Shown here one piece after another: positions 1 to 8,496 of a DNA stretch of 21,346 bases. Numbering within the stretch: position 1 is the first letter of the stretch; each line of letters begins with the position of its first letter. The translations under genes and the position numbers were made by a program. The notes beneath the pieces were generated by a model. That model was not told the origin of the DNA. It searched no databases and saw nothing but the letters and a program-made list of their open reading frames with translations. The stretch is from positions 1 to 21,346 of the forward strand of contig JAEYYY010000018.1 of assembly GCA_023430775.1 (NCBI GenBank), written 5' to 3'. This DNA is from Pseudomonadota bacterium. GTDB taxonomy: Bacteria > Myxococcota_A > Polyangia > Haliangiales > Haliangiaceae.

Positions 1-3000
1 TGGCGTAGTCGAGGCGCCCATCGCGCGTCGGATCGAAGGCGCGCAGCGTGACGCCGGGCGCGGACGGGCGAGAACCGTTGCCGCGAAGCACGAAGATGCG
101 ATCGAGCGTGGTGTTGTCGTCGAGGTAGCCGAGCGCGAGATCGTCGGTAGCATCGAGCACACCGAGCGTCGGCCCGACGGCATGGAGGTACGTGCCGAGG
201 CGGCGCGCGCTGTTGGTGGGATCCGTGAACAGCTCGACGATCGCGCCGTTGGCACCGGACGGATCGAGATCCGAGAGCTCGACGTTGCCGGTCTCGGGGA
301 AGGTATCGCCGTAGAGGATGATCGCACCGCCGTTGCTGGAGCCGCCGCTGGGGACCGACGCCACCAGATCCGGCGTGCCCTCACCATCGACATCCGCGGT
401 CACCAGCCACGAGCCGAGGCCACCACTCGTGAAGAAGCTCGGCGCCGAGGCGCTGACGGTGATCACGGCGTCGGCGGTGGCGGCGTCGCGCGGACCTGCC
501 GTGATCGCGCCACCGCGGAAGATCGCGATCTGGCCGTGGCCGATGCCCGGCGCGCCGACGACGAGATCGTCGCGGGTCGACGACGACCAGCGCACGGCGG
601 TGAGGCCGGAGCCGAAGCGGGCGTTGCCGACGGTCGAGGTGATCGTGACGTCGGGGGTGGTGCCGAGGCCGAGCGCGGAGCCGAAGTAGATGTAGACGGC
701 GCCCGCGGAGCTGACGCCGGCGGCGTTCTGCGTCGGCGCCGACACCGCGAGGTCATCGATGTCGTCGTCGTTGAACTTGCCGTAGGCGATCGCGGTGCCG
801 AAGCGCAGCGCCCCGAGGTTCGCATTCGGCGGCGTGATCTCGCCGGTGCGATCGAGGAACGGGCTCAGCGGGCCGGTGATCGAGGCGACGGAGCGATTGC
901 CGGCCGCGTCGACGGTGGCGATGCCGAGGAAGTAGGAGAGCTGGAGGAGCGCGGGCGCGAACGTGACCGTCTGATCGTCACCGGGCGTCGCGGGCGCGGG
1001 TGCGCTGATCACGGCGCCGGTGGTGTCGAAGTTCGCGTTGGTGAGCGGCGTGGTCGAGACCTTGGCGATGTAGGAGGTGACCGGGTTGCCGGCATCGGAA
1101 GGCGACTCGAAGGCCATCAGCAGCGAGCGCCGATCGAGCGCGCTACCGAGGAAGTTGTCGACGGGCGGTGGTGCGGTGAGATCGACCGCGAGGACGAGCG
1201 AGGCCGTTCCCGATGACTGGCCGAGCGTGGCCGTGGCCACGACGGTGTGCGACGGCGGCGACTCGGTGAGCGTGACGGTGCGGCACCACGTCGTGCCGGT
1301 GACCGTCGCGGCGACCGGCGCGGCGCCATCGATCGCCAGCTCGACGTTCGCGCCGACCTTGTTGACGGTGCCGCACAGCTCGAACGTGATGGCGCCACCC
1401 GCGATCGCGCCGTCGCCACGCGCGATGAAGCCATCGGCGGCCGGTGCGGCGAACGAGATGGTGATGTCCTCGAGCGTGACGTTGCACGCGGGCGAGGCCC
1501 CGAGGTTGCCGAGCGCATCGACGCCGATGCCGACGAACGTGGTGGTGCCGCCCTCGATCGTGACGGTGACGTCGCCGGTCGCATCGATCGGCGCTCCGCC
1601 GTTGACCCGCAGCGACTTCGCGGCGGCACCCGGCGAGGTCACCCGGGCGACGAGCTGGACGCCATCGGTGTTCGGATCCGCGTCACTCGCCGGCGTGATC
1701 ACCGCACCGCAGGCCAGCGCGGGAGACACGATCGCGACCGTCGTCTCGGGACCCTGATCGTCGAACGAGATCGTCGATGACGTACTGGTGGTCACGCCAT
1801 CCGGCGTCGACACCGTGAACGTGCACAGCTCCGAGGTCTCGCACGGCGAGGTCGTGCACAGCGTCGGCCGCAGCGTCAGGGCCCCGCCGGCATCGACGAC
1901 GCCCGACGGATCGTCGCCGCAGTCGGACGTCACGGTCTGGCCGATGCACTCGCTCGCGACCTGGAGGACGACGTCGACCTGCGAGCCGGTCACGCCCGGC
2001 GCGGCATCGGTGGTGACCGGTGCGGTGGGCGAGGTGACGGCGATCTCGCAGCCATCGAGGATGACGTCGTAGCGCTCGACCACCGTGCAGGTGTTGCGCG
2101 CGTGATCGCGGGCGGTGAACGTCAGCTCGAACTCGGCGGGCGAATCGAGAGGCGCCAGCGTGACGAAGCCGGAGGACTTGCCGGACGGGTCGATCTTCGT
2201 CGTGGTGGCAGACTGCGCGAGGCCGCCGACCTCGAGGAAGCTGAGTACGGTGGGCTCGTCCTGGATGTCGTCGCCGCCGATCTGGGCGGTGACGAGGAGC
2301 TGGATGCCGTCGGACAGATCGAGGTTGTTGTCGAACGCGGGCGTGATGGTGGTGCCCGGAGACGGCGTCTCGAAGAAGCAGGTGGGCGGCGTGGTGTCGG
2401 CGACGATCGAGACCGGCGCGGAGACCGTGGTCGACTCGCCCGAGGTGCAGAACGCGCGGAACGAGTGCGCGCCGTCGGCGAGCGTGTGAGCGAGCTCGAC
2501 GACACCGCTGGCGTCGGCGCGGATCGTGCCGAGCGAGACGTCGCCGGTGCCGGTGTTGTCGAAGATCTCGACCGAGGCGTTGGGGACGGCGCTGACGACG
2601 GCCTTGGCCTGGAAGCCGGGCGTGGCGGGATCGGGATCGGAGAGCGTGTTGTAGACGCCGGCGGGCGCGTAGAAGGCGTTGGCCTCGGGCCCGGGCGAGA
2701 AGATCAAAACGCAGGTGGTGCCGCCGGAGACGCCGATCACGAGCTCGTCCTCGGCGTCACCGCAGGAGGTGGAGACCGCTGCGCGCAGGCGGGTGATCGG
2801 GTTCTCGACGGTGACGTCGTCGAAGATCGCGAGCCCGTCGGCGTCGGTGATGGCGGTGGCCGTGCCGAGCGGGGCGTCGGAGCCGGAGAAGACGTCGAGC
2901 GTGACCTCCTCGCCCTCGGCGAGCGAGGTGCGCACGCGGACGGAGGTCTGGATGCCGGGTGCCACGGCATCGCTATCGACGACGACCTGCGAGGTCTGGA

Positions 3001-3091
3001 TCGCGACGAACACCTCCGACGGGCAGACGGGGTCATCGCACGCGACGACAAGCGCGCACGACAGTGCAAGGGCGGCCCCCAGACGGCTCAC
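1..3091 (-). CDS. Ig-like / FN3-like / FG-GAP repeat surface lipoprotein (C-terminus beyond window)
   Basis: Open frame of about 1030 codons entering from a GTG at 3091 and running off the left edge. The N-terminus (MSRLGAALALSCALVVAC) is a lipoprotein signal with lipobox VVAC and lipidated Cys18, followed by Asp-Asp. Residues ~30-640 are beta-rich Ig-like modules rich in Thr and Val; two are visibly related, each with an ITPA...DG(I/V)QL pattern. Residues ~640-740 resemble a fibronectin type III domain. From ~755 onward there are FG-GAP/integrin-type blades, for example FNDDDIDDLAVSAP and RDDLVVGAPGIGHGQIAIF, with Asp-rich Ca-binding-like loops. It is probably a cell-surface adhesin or structural lipoprotein; no enzyme motif is seen. 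The GTG start has no convincing Shine-Dalgarno but sits correctly in front of the signal peptide. It lies 51 bases below the kinase gene and may be co-transcribed with it. The domain calls are by eye. Confidence 0.85.
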   Translation of the reverse strand, partial: MSRLGAALALSCALVVACDDPVCPSEVFVAIQTSQVVVDSDAVAPGIQTSVRVRTSLAEGEEVTLDVFSGSDAPLGTATAITDADGLAIFDDVTVENPITRLRAAVSTSCGDAEDELVIGVSGGTTCVLIFSPGPEANAFYAPAGVYNTLSDPDPATPGFQAKAVVSAVPNASVEIFDNTGTGDVSLGTIRADASGVVELAHTLADGAHSFRAFCTSGESTTVSAPVSIVADTTPPTCFFETPSPGTTITPAFDNNLDLSDGIQLLVTAQIGGDDIQDEPTVLSFLEVGGLAQSATTTKIDPSGKSSGFVTLAPLDSPAEFELTFTARDHARNTCTVVERYDVILDGCEIAVTSPTAPVTTDAAPGVTGSQVDVVLQVASECIGQTVTSDCGDDPSGVVDAGGALTLRPTLCTTSPCETSELCTFTVSTPDGVTTSTSSTISFDDQGPETTVAIVSPALACGAVITPASDADPNTDGVQLVARVTSPGAAAKSLRVNGGAPIDATGDVTVTIEGGTTTFVGIGVDALGNLGASPACNVTLEDITISFAAPAADGFIARGDGAIAGGAITFELCGTVNKVGANVELAIDGAAPVAATVTGTTWCRTVTLTESPPSHTVVATATLGQSSGTASLVLAVDLTAPPPVDNFLGSALDRRSLLMAFESPSDAGNPVTSYIAKVSTTPLTNANFDTTGAVISAPAPATPGDDQTVTFAPALLQLSYFLGIATVDAAGNRSVASITGPLSPFLDRTGEITPPNANLGALRFGTAIAYGKFNDDDIDDLAVSAPTQNAAGVSSAGAVYIYFGSALGLGTTPDVTITSTVGNARFGSGLTAVRWSSSTRDDLVVGAPGIGHGQIAIFRGGAITAGPRDAATADAVITVSASAPSFFTSGGLGSWLVTADVDGEGTPDLVASVPSGGSSNGGAIILYGDTFPETGNVELSDLDPSGANGAIVELFTDPTNSARRLGTYLHAVGPTLGVLDATDDLALGYLDDNTTLDRIFVLRGNGSRPSAPGVTLRAFDPTRDGRLDYA

Positions 3092-3142
3092 GAAAACAAT
3101 TCTAGCCCTGCCCCGTCGAGGACTCGCGAATTTTGCGTGTCG

Positions 3143-5509
3143 TTAGTCGAAGCGCCGGGCAGCGGTGAGGAGCCAGGTGCGATTCTTGCCCCGATCCGCG
3201 ATCGAGGTCAGGAGTTTTCGCGCTCCTGCACGGTCGCCCGTCGCGGCGAGGTAGGCGGCCTTCTCGCAGGCGGCGTAGGTGGCAAAGAACGGGACGTGAT
3301 ATGCGGCATAGAAATCCAGCGGCACGTCGAAGCTGGATGCGTCGAGCTTGCCGTGATCGCCCCGCGGATCCGGCTCGGGCTCGACGATGCAGCCACCGCC
3401 GAAGAACCTGGCGCGCATGCGCACGAGGGCTGCGAGGGAGCGCGGCGCGCCGTAGGCGGGGCGTAGATCGGTGGCGGCGGAGGCGAGAGCATCGAGCTGC
3501 GAGGCGATGGTCTCGGCAGAGCCCGGATCGACGAGACCGGCGATGAACAGGCAGGCGCCGCGTTCGCGTGCGGTGGCATCGGTGCCGGCGTGGCTCGCGG
3601 GGTCGGCCTGGCGCGAGCGCGCGAGACACGGCGCGACGGTGGTGGCGGCGGCTTCGCGATCGCCGTCCATGTACTGGAGGAGCGCGAGCGCGGCGCGCCG
3701 GATCGGGCGGCGAGCGGGACCTGCCTTGTCGAGCGAGCGACGGTAGAGATCCTTCGCGCGCACGCGATCGCCGGACAGGGCGAGCACCTTCGCGAGACCG
3801 GCGAGCGTGTCCTCGCCTTCGGAGAGTGCGAGGGCATCTTCGGCGGCGGCGATCGCCTCGGTGTAGTCACCGATCGCAGCGCGCGTGGTGGCGTAGACGG
3901 CGACCGCGTCGGCCTCGCCCGGAAACGCGTCGCGATAGAGCGTGCCGATGCGCAGCGCCTCGGCCGGCTCGTCGAGATAGAGCAGCACCGACGAGTAGTG
4001 ATCGTAGATGCGGCCGCGGAACGCTTGCTGGGGCTGGGCGAGCAGTGATGCGTAGGCATCGCGCGCGGCCTTGAAGTTGCCGGCGCGGTAGTCGAGCTCG
4101 GCGGCCCAGAACGCGAGCTCGCGATCGTCGCCGATCGCGGTGGGCGTGAGGACCGCGCGGGCGGCGACCGGGCCACGCTCGGCGAACGCGACGGCGGTAT
4201 CGAGCAGCGTGCGCTCGCGCGAGTTGTCCTCCGTGCTCGCTCGCGCCTTGGGTGCGGCTTGCAGCGCGCGGGTGCGATCCGACTCGGAGCCACCGAACAG
4301 CAGCATGTACGCGTTGGCCGTTGGATGCTCGGGGAAGCGCGCGAGCGCGGTGCGGAGCGAGGACAGCGCCTTGTCGTTGTAGAAGACGTCGTACTCCTCG
4401 AGCGCGCGCTTGACGAGATCGTCGCCCGGCTTGGCTTCCGACAACGGCGGCGTGCGGGTGATGACGTAGATCGCGACCGCGCCGGCGGCGAGCGCGGCGG
4501 CGGCGGCGAGCAGCAGCGGCCAGCGCTTCGATCTCGGCGCGAAGCGACGGCGGCGCTCGGCACGGATGGCGTCGCGAAAGGCGGCCATCGTCGGATAGCG
4601 AGCGGCGGGCTTCTTCGCGAGCGCCTTGTAGAGGATGTCCTGGACCGGGTCGGGGACCGCGGGCAGCTCGGGTGGCTCGTCCTTGGTGATCTGGCGGAAC
4701 AGCTCGTCCATCGAGGTGGCGCTGTACGGTGGCTTGCCGGCGAGGATCTCGTGCGCGAGCACGCCGAGCGAGAACACCTCGGAGCGCTCGTCGGGTGGCT
4801 CGCCGTCGATCTGCTCGGGCGCCATGTAGAGCGGCGTGCCGAGGAGCTGACCGGCGTGCGTGCGATACGAGTCGACATCGAAGCCTTCGGTCCTGGGAGC
4901 GCCTTCGCTGATGCTCGTCGTCAGCGTCTGGGCCAGCGATGGATCGGCGCGGACGGGCTCGGTGGCCGTCGCGTCGAGGGCGATGGCCTTGTCCGGCAGC
5001 TTCGCGCGGGCGGGCGGCGGCTGGGTCTGGAGATGCTCGTCGCGCAACTTCGCGAGGCCGAAGTCGAGCACCTTGACGTCGTCGCCGGCGACCATGATGT
5101 TCGCGGCCTTGATGTCGCGATGGAGGATGCGGCGCTCGTGCGCGGCGACCAGCGCATCGGCGATGCCCTCGATCCAGCGCAGGCCTTTCTCGAGCGGCGG
5201 CGGACCATCCTTGCGGAGTGCCTCGGAGAGCGTGCGGCCCTCGACGAGCTCCATGACGAGGAGGCCCTCGCGCTCGACGATGTCGTGCAGCGTGACCACG
5301 TTCGGGTGCTTGATCTGCGCCGACGCCTTGGCCTCGCGGATCATCCGCGCGCGGCGCTCGAGATCGCCGGAGGCATCGGGCGGGAGGATCTTGACGGCGA
5401 CGTAGCGATCGAGCCGCTCGTCTCGCGCCCGCCAGACCTCGCCCATCGCACCCTTGCCGAGCTGGGACACCAGCCGGTACGGGCCGATCAACTCACCGGG
5501 CTCGGGCAC
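3143..5509 (-). CDS. Transmembrane Ser/Thr protein kinase with extracytoplasmic TPR region (Hanks/PknB type)
   Basis: 788 aa from the GTG at 5509. Kinase domain ~8-320: Gly-rich loop LGKGAMGEVWRA, VAVK lysine (K40), HRDIKAANIM catalytic loop (D132), DFG at 149-151 and MAPEQ. All core catalytic residues are present, so it should be active. The DFG-to-APE segment is about 84 residues, against roughly 20-35 normally, with a Ser/Thr/Pro-rich insert. Subdomain IX reads RSEVFSLG, Glu replacing the usual Asp. A basic stretch (RRRRFAPRSKRW) precedes one membrane span (~331-351); the C-terminal ~430 residues are helical repeats of TPR type, outside the cytoplasm. This layout is common in Myxococcota. 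An in-frame ATG at 5620 would overlap the upstream gene by 77 bases; the GTG (MPEPGELIGPYRL) begins just before the domain, although neither start has a clear ribosome site. The substrate is unknown; the adjacent coiled-coil protein is a candidate partner. Confidence 0.9.
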   Translation of the reverse strand: MPEPGELIGPYRLVSQLGKGAMGEVWRARDERLDRYVAVKILPPDASGDLERRARMIREAKASAQIKHPNVVTLHDIVEREGLLVMELVEGRTLSEALRKDGPPPLEKGLRWIEGIADALVAAHERRILHRDIKAANIMVAGDDVKVLDFGLAKLRDEHLQTQPPPARAKLPDKAIALDATATEPVRADPSLAQTLTTSISEGAPRTEGFDVDSYRTHAGQLLGTPLYMAPEQIDGEPPDERSEVFSLGVLAHEILAGKPPYSATSMDELFRQITKDEPPELPAVPDPVQDILYKALAKKPAARYPTMAAFRDAIRAERRRRFAPRSKRWPLLLAAAAALAAGAVAIYVITRTPPLSEAKPGDDLVKRALEEYDVFYNDKALSSLRTALARFPEHPTANAYMLLFGGSESDRTRALQAAPKARASTEDNSRERTLLDTAVAFAERGPVAARAVLTPTAIGDDRELAFWAAELDYRAGNFKAARDAYASLLAQPQQAFRGRIYDHYSSVLLYLDEPAEALRIGTLYRDAFPGEADAVAVYATTRAAIGDYTEAIAAAEDALALSEGEDTLAGLAKVLALSGDRVRAKDLYRRSLDKAGPARRPIRRAALALLQYMDGDREAAATTVAPCLARSRQADPASHAGTDATARERGACLFIAGLVDPGSAETIASQLDALASAATDLRPAYGAPRSLAALVRMRARFFGGGCIVEPEPDPRGDHGKLDASSFDVPLDFYAAYHVPFFATYAACEKAAYLAATGDRAGARKLLTSIADRGKNRTWLLTAARRFD

Positions 5510-5543
5510 CGGCGTACTGTAGCGAACGCTCGCAGCGTGGTCG

Positions 5544-5963
5544 TTACTTGCGGCTGGTTCGTTTGCGAGGGCGTTTGCGCGCCGGTTTGCGTCGGACCTT
5601 GCGGGGCGCCTCGAGCGCATCGACGCGATGCGCGAGCACGGTGGTGCGCGCTTCGAGCTGCGTCAGCCGCGGACCGTGATCGCTGGAAGGCTCGAGCAAG
5701 GCGGTCATCTGTGTGATCAGGTTCTCCTCCATCGCTCGAAGCTGGCGCGAGAAGCTCTCTTCCATGGATCGAAGCAGGCGCGACAGCTCAGCCTCGAACT
5801 GCTCGTGCGTTGGGTGGTTCGCCAGCGCCCTGGCGAGATCCTCGTGCGTCGGGTGGTTCGCCAGATCCGCGTGCGTTGGATGCTTCGATAGCTCCTCGCG
5901 GAGGATCTTGCGGGTGACGAGCTCGTCGTCGAACGGCGTCGGGGGAACAGACACGTCAGTCAT
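5544..5963 (-). CDS. Small HPTH-repeat coiled-coil protein with a basic C-terminal tail
   Basis: 139 aa. I do not recognise a named family. Residues ~25-60 carry three copies of HPTH followed by an acidic-Leu helix start (HPTHADLANHPTHEDL and HPTHEQFEAEL). Residues ~60-115 form a predicted coiled coil with two similar segments (MEESFSRQLRAMEENL, then a heptad-like LTQLEARTTVLAHRVDALE). The last ~20 residues are almost all Lys/Arg/Pro (RKVRRKPARKRPRKRTSRK), resembling a histone H1-like or AT-hook-like nucleic-acid-binding tail. There is no signal peptide or membrane span, so it is probably cytoplasmic. The ATG at 5963 is preferred over an ATG at 5999 because AGGAG lies 8 bases upstream of it. 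Its stop is 34 bases before the kinase start, suggesting one operon. The pattern recalls coiled-coil proteins with repeated TKxDL motifs; function is unknown. Confidence 0.75.
   Translation of the reverse strand: MTDVSVPPTPFDDELVTRKILREELSKHPTHADLANHPTHEDLARALANHPTHEQFEAELSRLLRSMEESFSRQLRAMEENLITQMTALLEPSSDHGPRLTQLEARTTVLAHRVDALEAPRKVRRKPARKRPRKRTSRK
5802..5891 (-). repeat. Three imperfect 24-base direct repeats encoding the HPTH motifs
   Basis: Copies at 5802-5825, 5841-5864 and 5868-5891. The first two differ at one of 24 positions; the third differs from the first at five. Offsets (39 and 27 bases) are multiples of three, so the repeat adds whole codons. The near identity of two copies suggests recent in-frame duplication. 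Confidence 0.8.
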
Positions 5964-5971
5964 GATGCTAG

Positions 5972-5976
5972 CTCCT
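5972..5976 (-). promoter_or_regulatory. Ribosome binding site of the HPTH coiled-coil gene
   Basis: AGGAG on the minus strand, 8 bases before the ATG at 5963. It decides the start: the ATG 36 bases further upstream (5999) has no comparable site. Confidence 0.6.
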
Positions 5977-6048
5977 GCGAAAGCGCAGAGCGAGAGCACC
6001 GTCCATGCCCGGCGAAGATCGCGAGATCCTGTTCGCGAAGGTCCGGAG

Positions 6049-6075
6049 TGTCCGGATGCCGATCGGCGCCGGACA
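6049..6075 (-). terminator. Strong stem-loop just downstream of the FG-GAP/CARDB lipoprotein gene
   Basis: Outer arms TGTCCGG and CCGGACA surround a perfect 10-base palindrome GCCGATCGGC, with a small asymmetric internal loop. It begins 21 bases after the stop codon at 6097. There is no T-run on the minus strand, so it is not a textbook intrinsic terminator; it may stabilise the mRNA 3' end, end transcription with a factor, or serve as a protein-binding dyad for the next gene. Confidence 0.4.
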
Positions 6076-6096
6076 GCGCGCTGAGGTCAGCGAGCC

Positions 6097-8433
6097 TTAC
6101 GGGCAGACCGCGAACGCGAGCTGGTTGTTGTCCTCGCGGCACTCGAGGTTGATGCCGGAGCCATCGCCGTTGTCGTCGACGACGACGATGCCATCACCCG
6201 GCGCACCGCCCCAGTTGCAGCTCACCGTCGTGCAGATGCCCGGGAACATCCGCTCGGTGGTCTCGGCGGTGCAGCGCAGCACCATCGTGTTGGCGGCGTA
6301 GAACGAGACCGGGATGCCTTCGGCGACCGGCTCGGTGCCGCGGTTGCAGACCTCGGCGCTGACGGTGGTGATCGCGAGACACTCGGCCGAGGCTTGCTTG
6401 ATGGTGAGATCGGGAACCGCGCCCGGCGGGATGCCTTCACCGGGGCTGTTCTGGCGGTAGTTGTTGAGGCCGGCTTGCTTCCAGTTCTGCAGCCACTCGC
6501 TGGTGCGCGGCACCTTGCCGGCCTGATCGATGTTGGTGACGCTGTACGCGTGCTGGTTCCAGATCGAGCGCGTGCTGGTCCACCGATCGACGGAGTCGGC
6601 GAGGATGCGGATGCCGACCTGATCGGTGGTGGCCGGGTGTGACGCGCGACAGACCTTGCCCGCGGCGGACGGGCCGGCGATCGGATCGAGGCAGACGAAG
6701 CCATCGCCACCGCAATCGTCGTCGATCGCGCAGCGGCAGCGGCCGAGCGCGTCGCCGGGATCCTCGCGGCCGCACGACGTGGCGGACGGGCAATCGGAGT
6801 CGTCGAGGCACTGCACGCCGTCGAAGATAGGATCGACGAGCGGGCAGACGACGTTGCAGTTGTCGTTCGAGCCGAACACGATCTCGGCGTTGAAGTCGGC
6901 GTCGGTGTCGACGACGATCGGGTTCTCGTACCAGGTGCAGGAGGATCGGAAGCGCGAGTACACGACCTTGCCGGTGATGCCGTCGTAGACGCGGGTGAAG
7001 CACTCGTCGCCGTAGACGACCTCGGCGCGTTGATCGCCGTCGAAGTCGAACACCGACGAGCCGGTGCGGTTGGAGGAGAAGTCCTGCGATTGCTGGACCC
7101 ACGAGATGCCGTCGGTGCGCAGCGAGGGACAGGTCGCTGCCTCGGGCGTGCCGCGGCAGTCGAGATCGAAGACGTTGTAGGCGCTGGCGCCGGCGGAGGC
7201 GAACTCGACGCGGCCATCGCCGTCGAAGTCGGCGATCGTCGGTGGGCCGCCGGCACCGACCGGGCCGCCGCCGAGGGCGAGCAGGTTGGCGGTGAACACC
7301 TCGCGGCCGGCGAGGTTGAACACCTTCGCGACACCGCCGACGACCACCGCGATCTCCGCGATGCCGTCGAGCGTGGCGCGATCGTCGGCGCCGCTCGCCG
7401 GGAACGTGCCGAAGTCAGCGACGGCGGTGTGACCGTTCTGGAACGGTAGCGCCTGCTTCGGCGTCCACTTTCGCAGCACCTTGTCCCAGGTGTAGATCTG
7501 CGTGCCGGTGATCAGGTCGGGGTTGGCATCGCCGTCGATGTCGGCGGCCACCGGGATGTAGCCGGTGCTGAACGAGTCGACGGCCGCGGCGGACAGTGAC
7601 TCGTCGATCACCGCGCCTGTCGCGCCATCGTAGACGTTGCCGTAGAACAGCACCTCGGGGAGACCGTCGTCGTCGAGATCGTGGATCGACGGGCCGGCCC
7701 AGTTGCAGTTGTCGTTGGCGAACGTCGACACGGTCTCCCACATCGGCGCCCAGCTGCCGTCGATCTGCATCGTGAAGGCGACGAGGCCGCCGTCGGTGCG
7801 CGCCGCGACGATCTCGGGGATGTCGTTGCCACCGAGATCCGCGATCGCGAGCGACGACGAGGCGATCACCGTCGGTACGGCGATCGATGCCTGCTGCGTG
7901 CACGTCTTGCCGTCGATGATGCGGATGACGCCGAAGAAGTTCGGGTCGGTTCCCTGGCACGACTGCGATCCGCCGTCGGTGAAGTTGTACGAGGTGAACA
8001 CCACCGAGGGCGCGATGAACTCGCCACCGCCGAGATAGAAGCTGCCGACCATCGGCGTGGCGAGCACGTTCTTGTGATCGGGAAATGGATCGCCCGCCGG
8101 TGGGCCGAGCCATTCGCACTGCGCGCCGGGGAAGAACACGCCGGGGACCGGTTCGCGCTTGCACTCGGGATCGCTGCCGCCGCCGGGACCGACGCCCCAC
8201 GGCAAGCACTCCTCGTTCGCGACGTCGCAGTACTGATCGCCGTTGCACTCGGCGTTGGACGTGCACGGCGTCGGTGGTGGAACGCAGGTGTTGTAGCGGC
8301 AGACCAAGGGGTCGCTGCATGCGGGATCGCACTCACCGGGCGGTGCGTCGGGATCGACGGCGTTGTTCTTCGAGCTGCAGTTGCAGCCTCCCACGCACAA
8401 CGCGAACGCGACGAGGAACCGCATGGAAACCAT
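6097..8433 (-). CDS. FG-GAP/VCBS-repeat, Cys-rich, CARDB-type surface lipoprotein
   Basis: 778 aa. The N-terminus MVSMRFLVAFALCVGGCNC gives a lipoprotein signal with lipobox VGGC (Cys17). Residues ~33-80 are a Cys-rich, Dickkopf/EGF-like segment (PLVCRYNTCVPPP, CTSNAECNGDQYC). Residues ~190-530 contain FG-GAP/VCBS blades with Asp-rich loops: DLDDDGLPEVLFY, DIDGDANPDLITG, DFDGDGRVEFAS, DFDGDQRAEVVYG; this suggests a Ca-binding beta-propeller. A second Cys-rich segment spans ~539-594. SIWNQHAYSVTNI near residue 625 is a motif I associate with myxobacterial proteins of this class. From ~672 (VPDLTIKQAS) to the end is a CARDB-like module with another Asp-rich loop. It is predicted to be surface-exposed, perhaps for adhesion or cell contact, with no enzyme motif. 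A second in-frame ATG at 8424 is an alternative start. It stands apart from the hydrolase upstream by 63 bases. Confidence 0.88.
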   Translation of the reverse strand: MVSMRFLVAFALCVGGCNCSSKNNAVDPDAPPGECDPACSDPLVCRYNTCVPPPTPCTSNAECNGDQYCDVANEECLPWGVGPGGGSDPECKREPVPGVFFPGAQCEWLGPPAGDPFPDHKNVLATPMVGSFYLGGGEFIAPSVVFTSYNFTDGGSQSCQGTDPNFFGVIRIIDGKTCTQQASIAVPTVIASSSLAIADLGGNDIPEIVAARTDGGLVAFTMQIDGSWAPMWETVSTFANDNCNWAGPSIHDLDDDGLPEVLFYGNVYDGATGAVIDESLSAAAVDSFSTGYIPVAADIDGDANPDLITGTQIYTWDKVLRKWTPKQALPFQNGHTAVADFGTFPASGADDRATLDGIAEIAVVVGGVAKVFNLAGREVFTANLLALGGGPVGAGGPPTIADFDGDGRVEFASAGASAYNVFDLDCRGTPEAATCPSLRTDGISWVQQSQDFSSNRTGSSVFDFDGDQRAEVVYGDECFTRVYDGITGKVVYSRFRSSCTWYENPIVVDTDADFNAEIVFGSNDNCNVVCPLVDPIFDGVQCLDDSDCPSATSCGREDPGDALGRCRCAIDDDCGGDGFVCLDPIAGPSAAGKVCRASHPATTDQVGIRILADSVDRWTSTRSIWNQHAYSVTNIDQAGKVPRTSEWLQNWKQAGLNNYRQNSPGEGIPPGAVPDLTIKQASAECLAITTVSAEVCNRGTEPVAEGIPVSFYAANTMVLRCTAETTERMFPGICTTVSCNWGGAPGDGIVVVDDNGDGSGINLECREDNNQLAFAVCP

Positions 8434-8496
8434 GCTAGCCCGGACCGACGAGCCGGGGAGGAATTCGCGATCACCGAGTGGTGGGGACAGCGAACC

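Noticed and set aside
3208..4878. 556-codon minus-strand frame inside the kinase gene
   Set aside because: Ser/Arg/Pro low-complexity shadow of the kinase frame.
5510..5620. ATG at 5620 as kinase start
   Set aside because: It overlaps the HPTH gene by 77 bases, adds a sequence unlike a kinase N-terminus and has no ribosome site; kept only as an alternative.
5802..5891. CRISPR-like spaced repeats
   Set aside because: Only three imperfect copies, unequal spacing, in frame within a coding sequence.
5960..6142. 60-codon minus-strand frame spanning the hairpin
   Set aside because: No ribosome site or recognisable product; it overlaps the end of the FG-GAP gene and the start of the HPTH gene.
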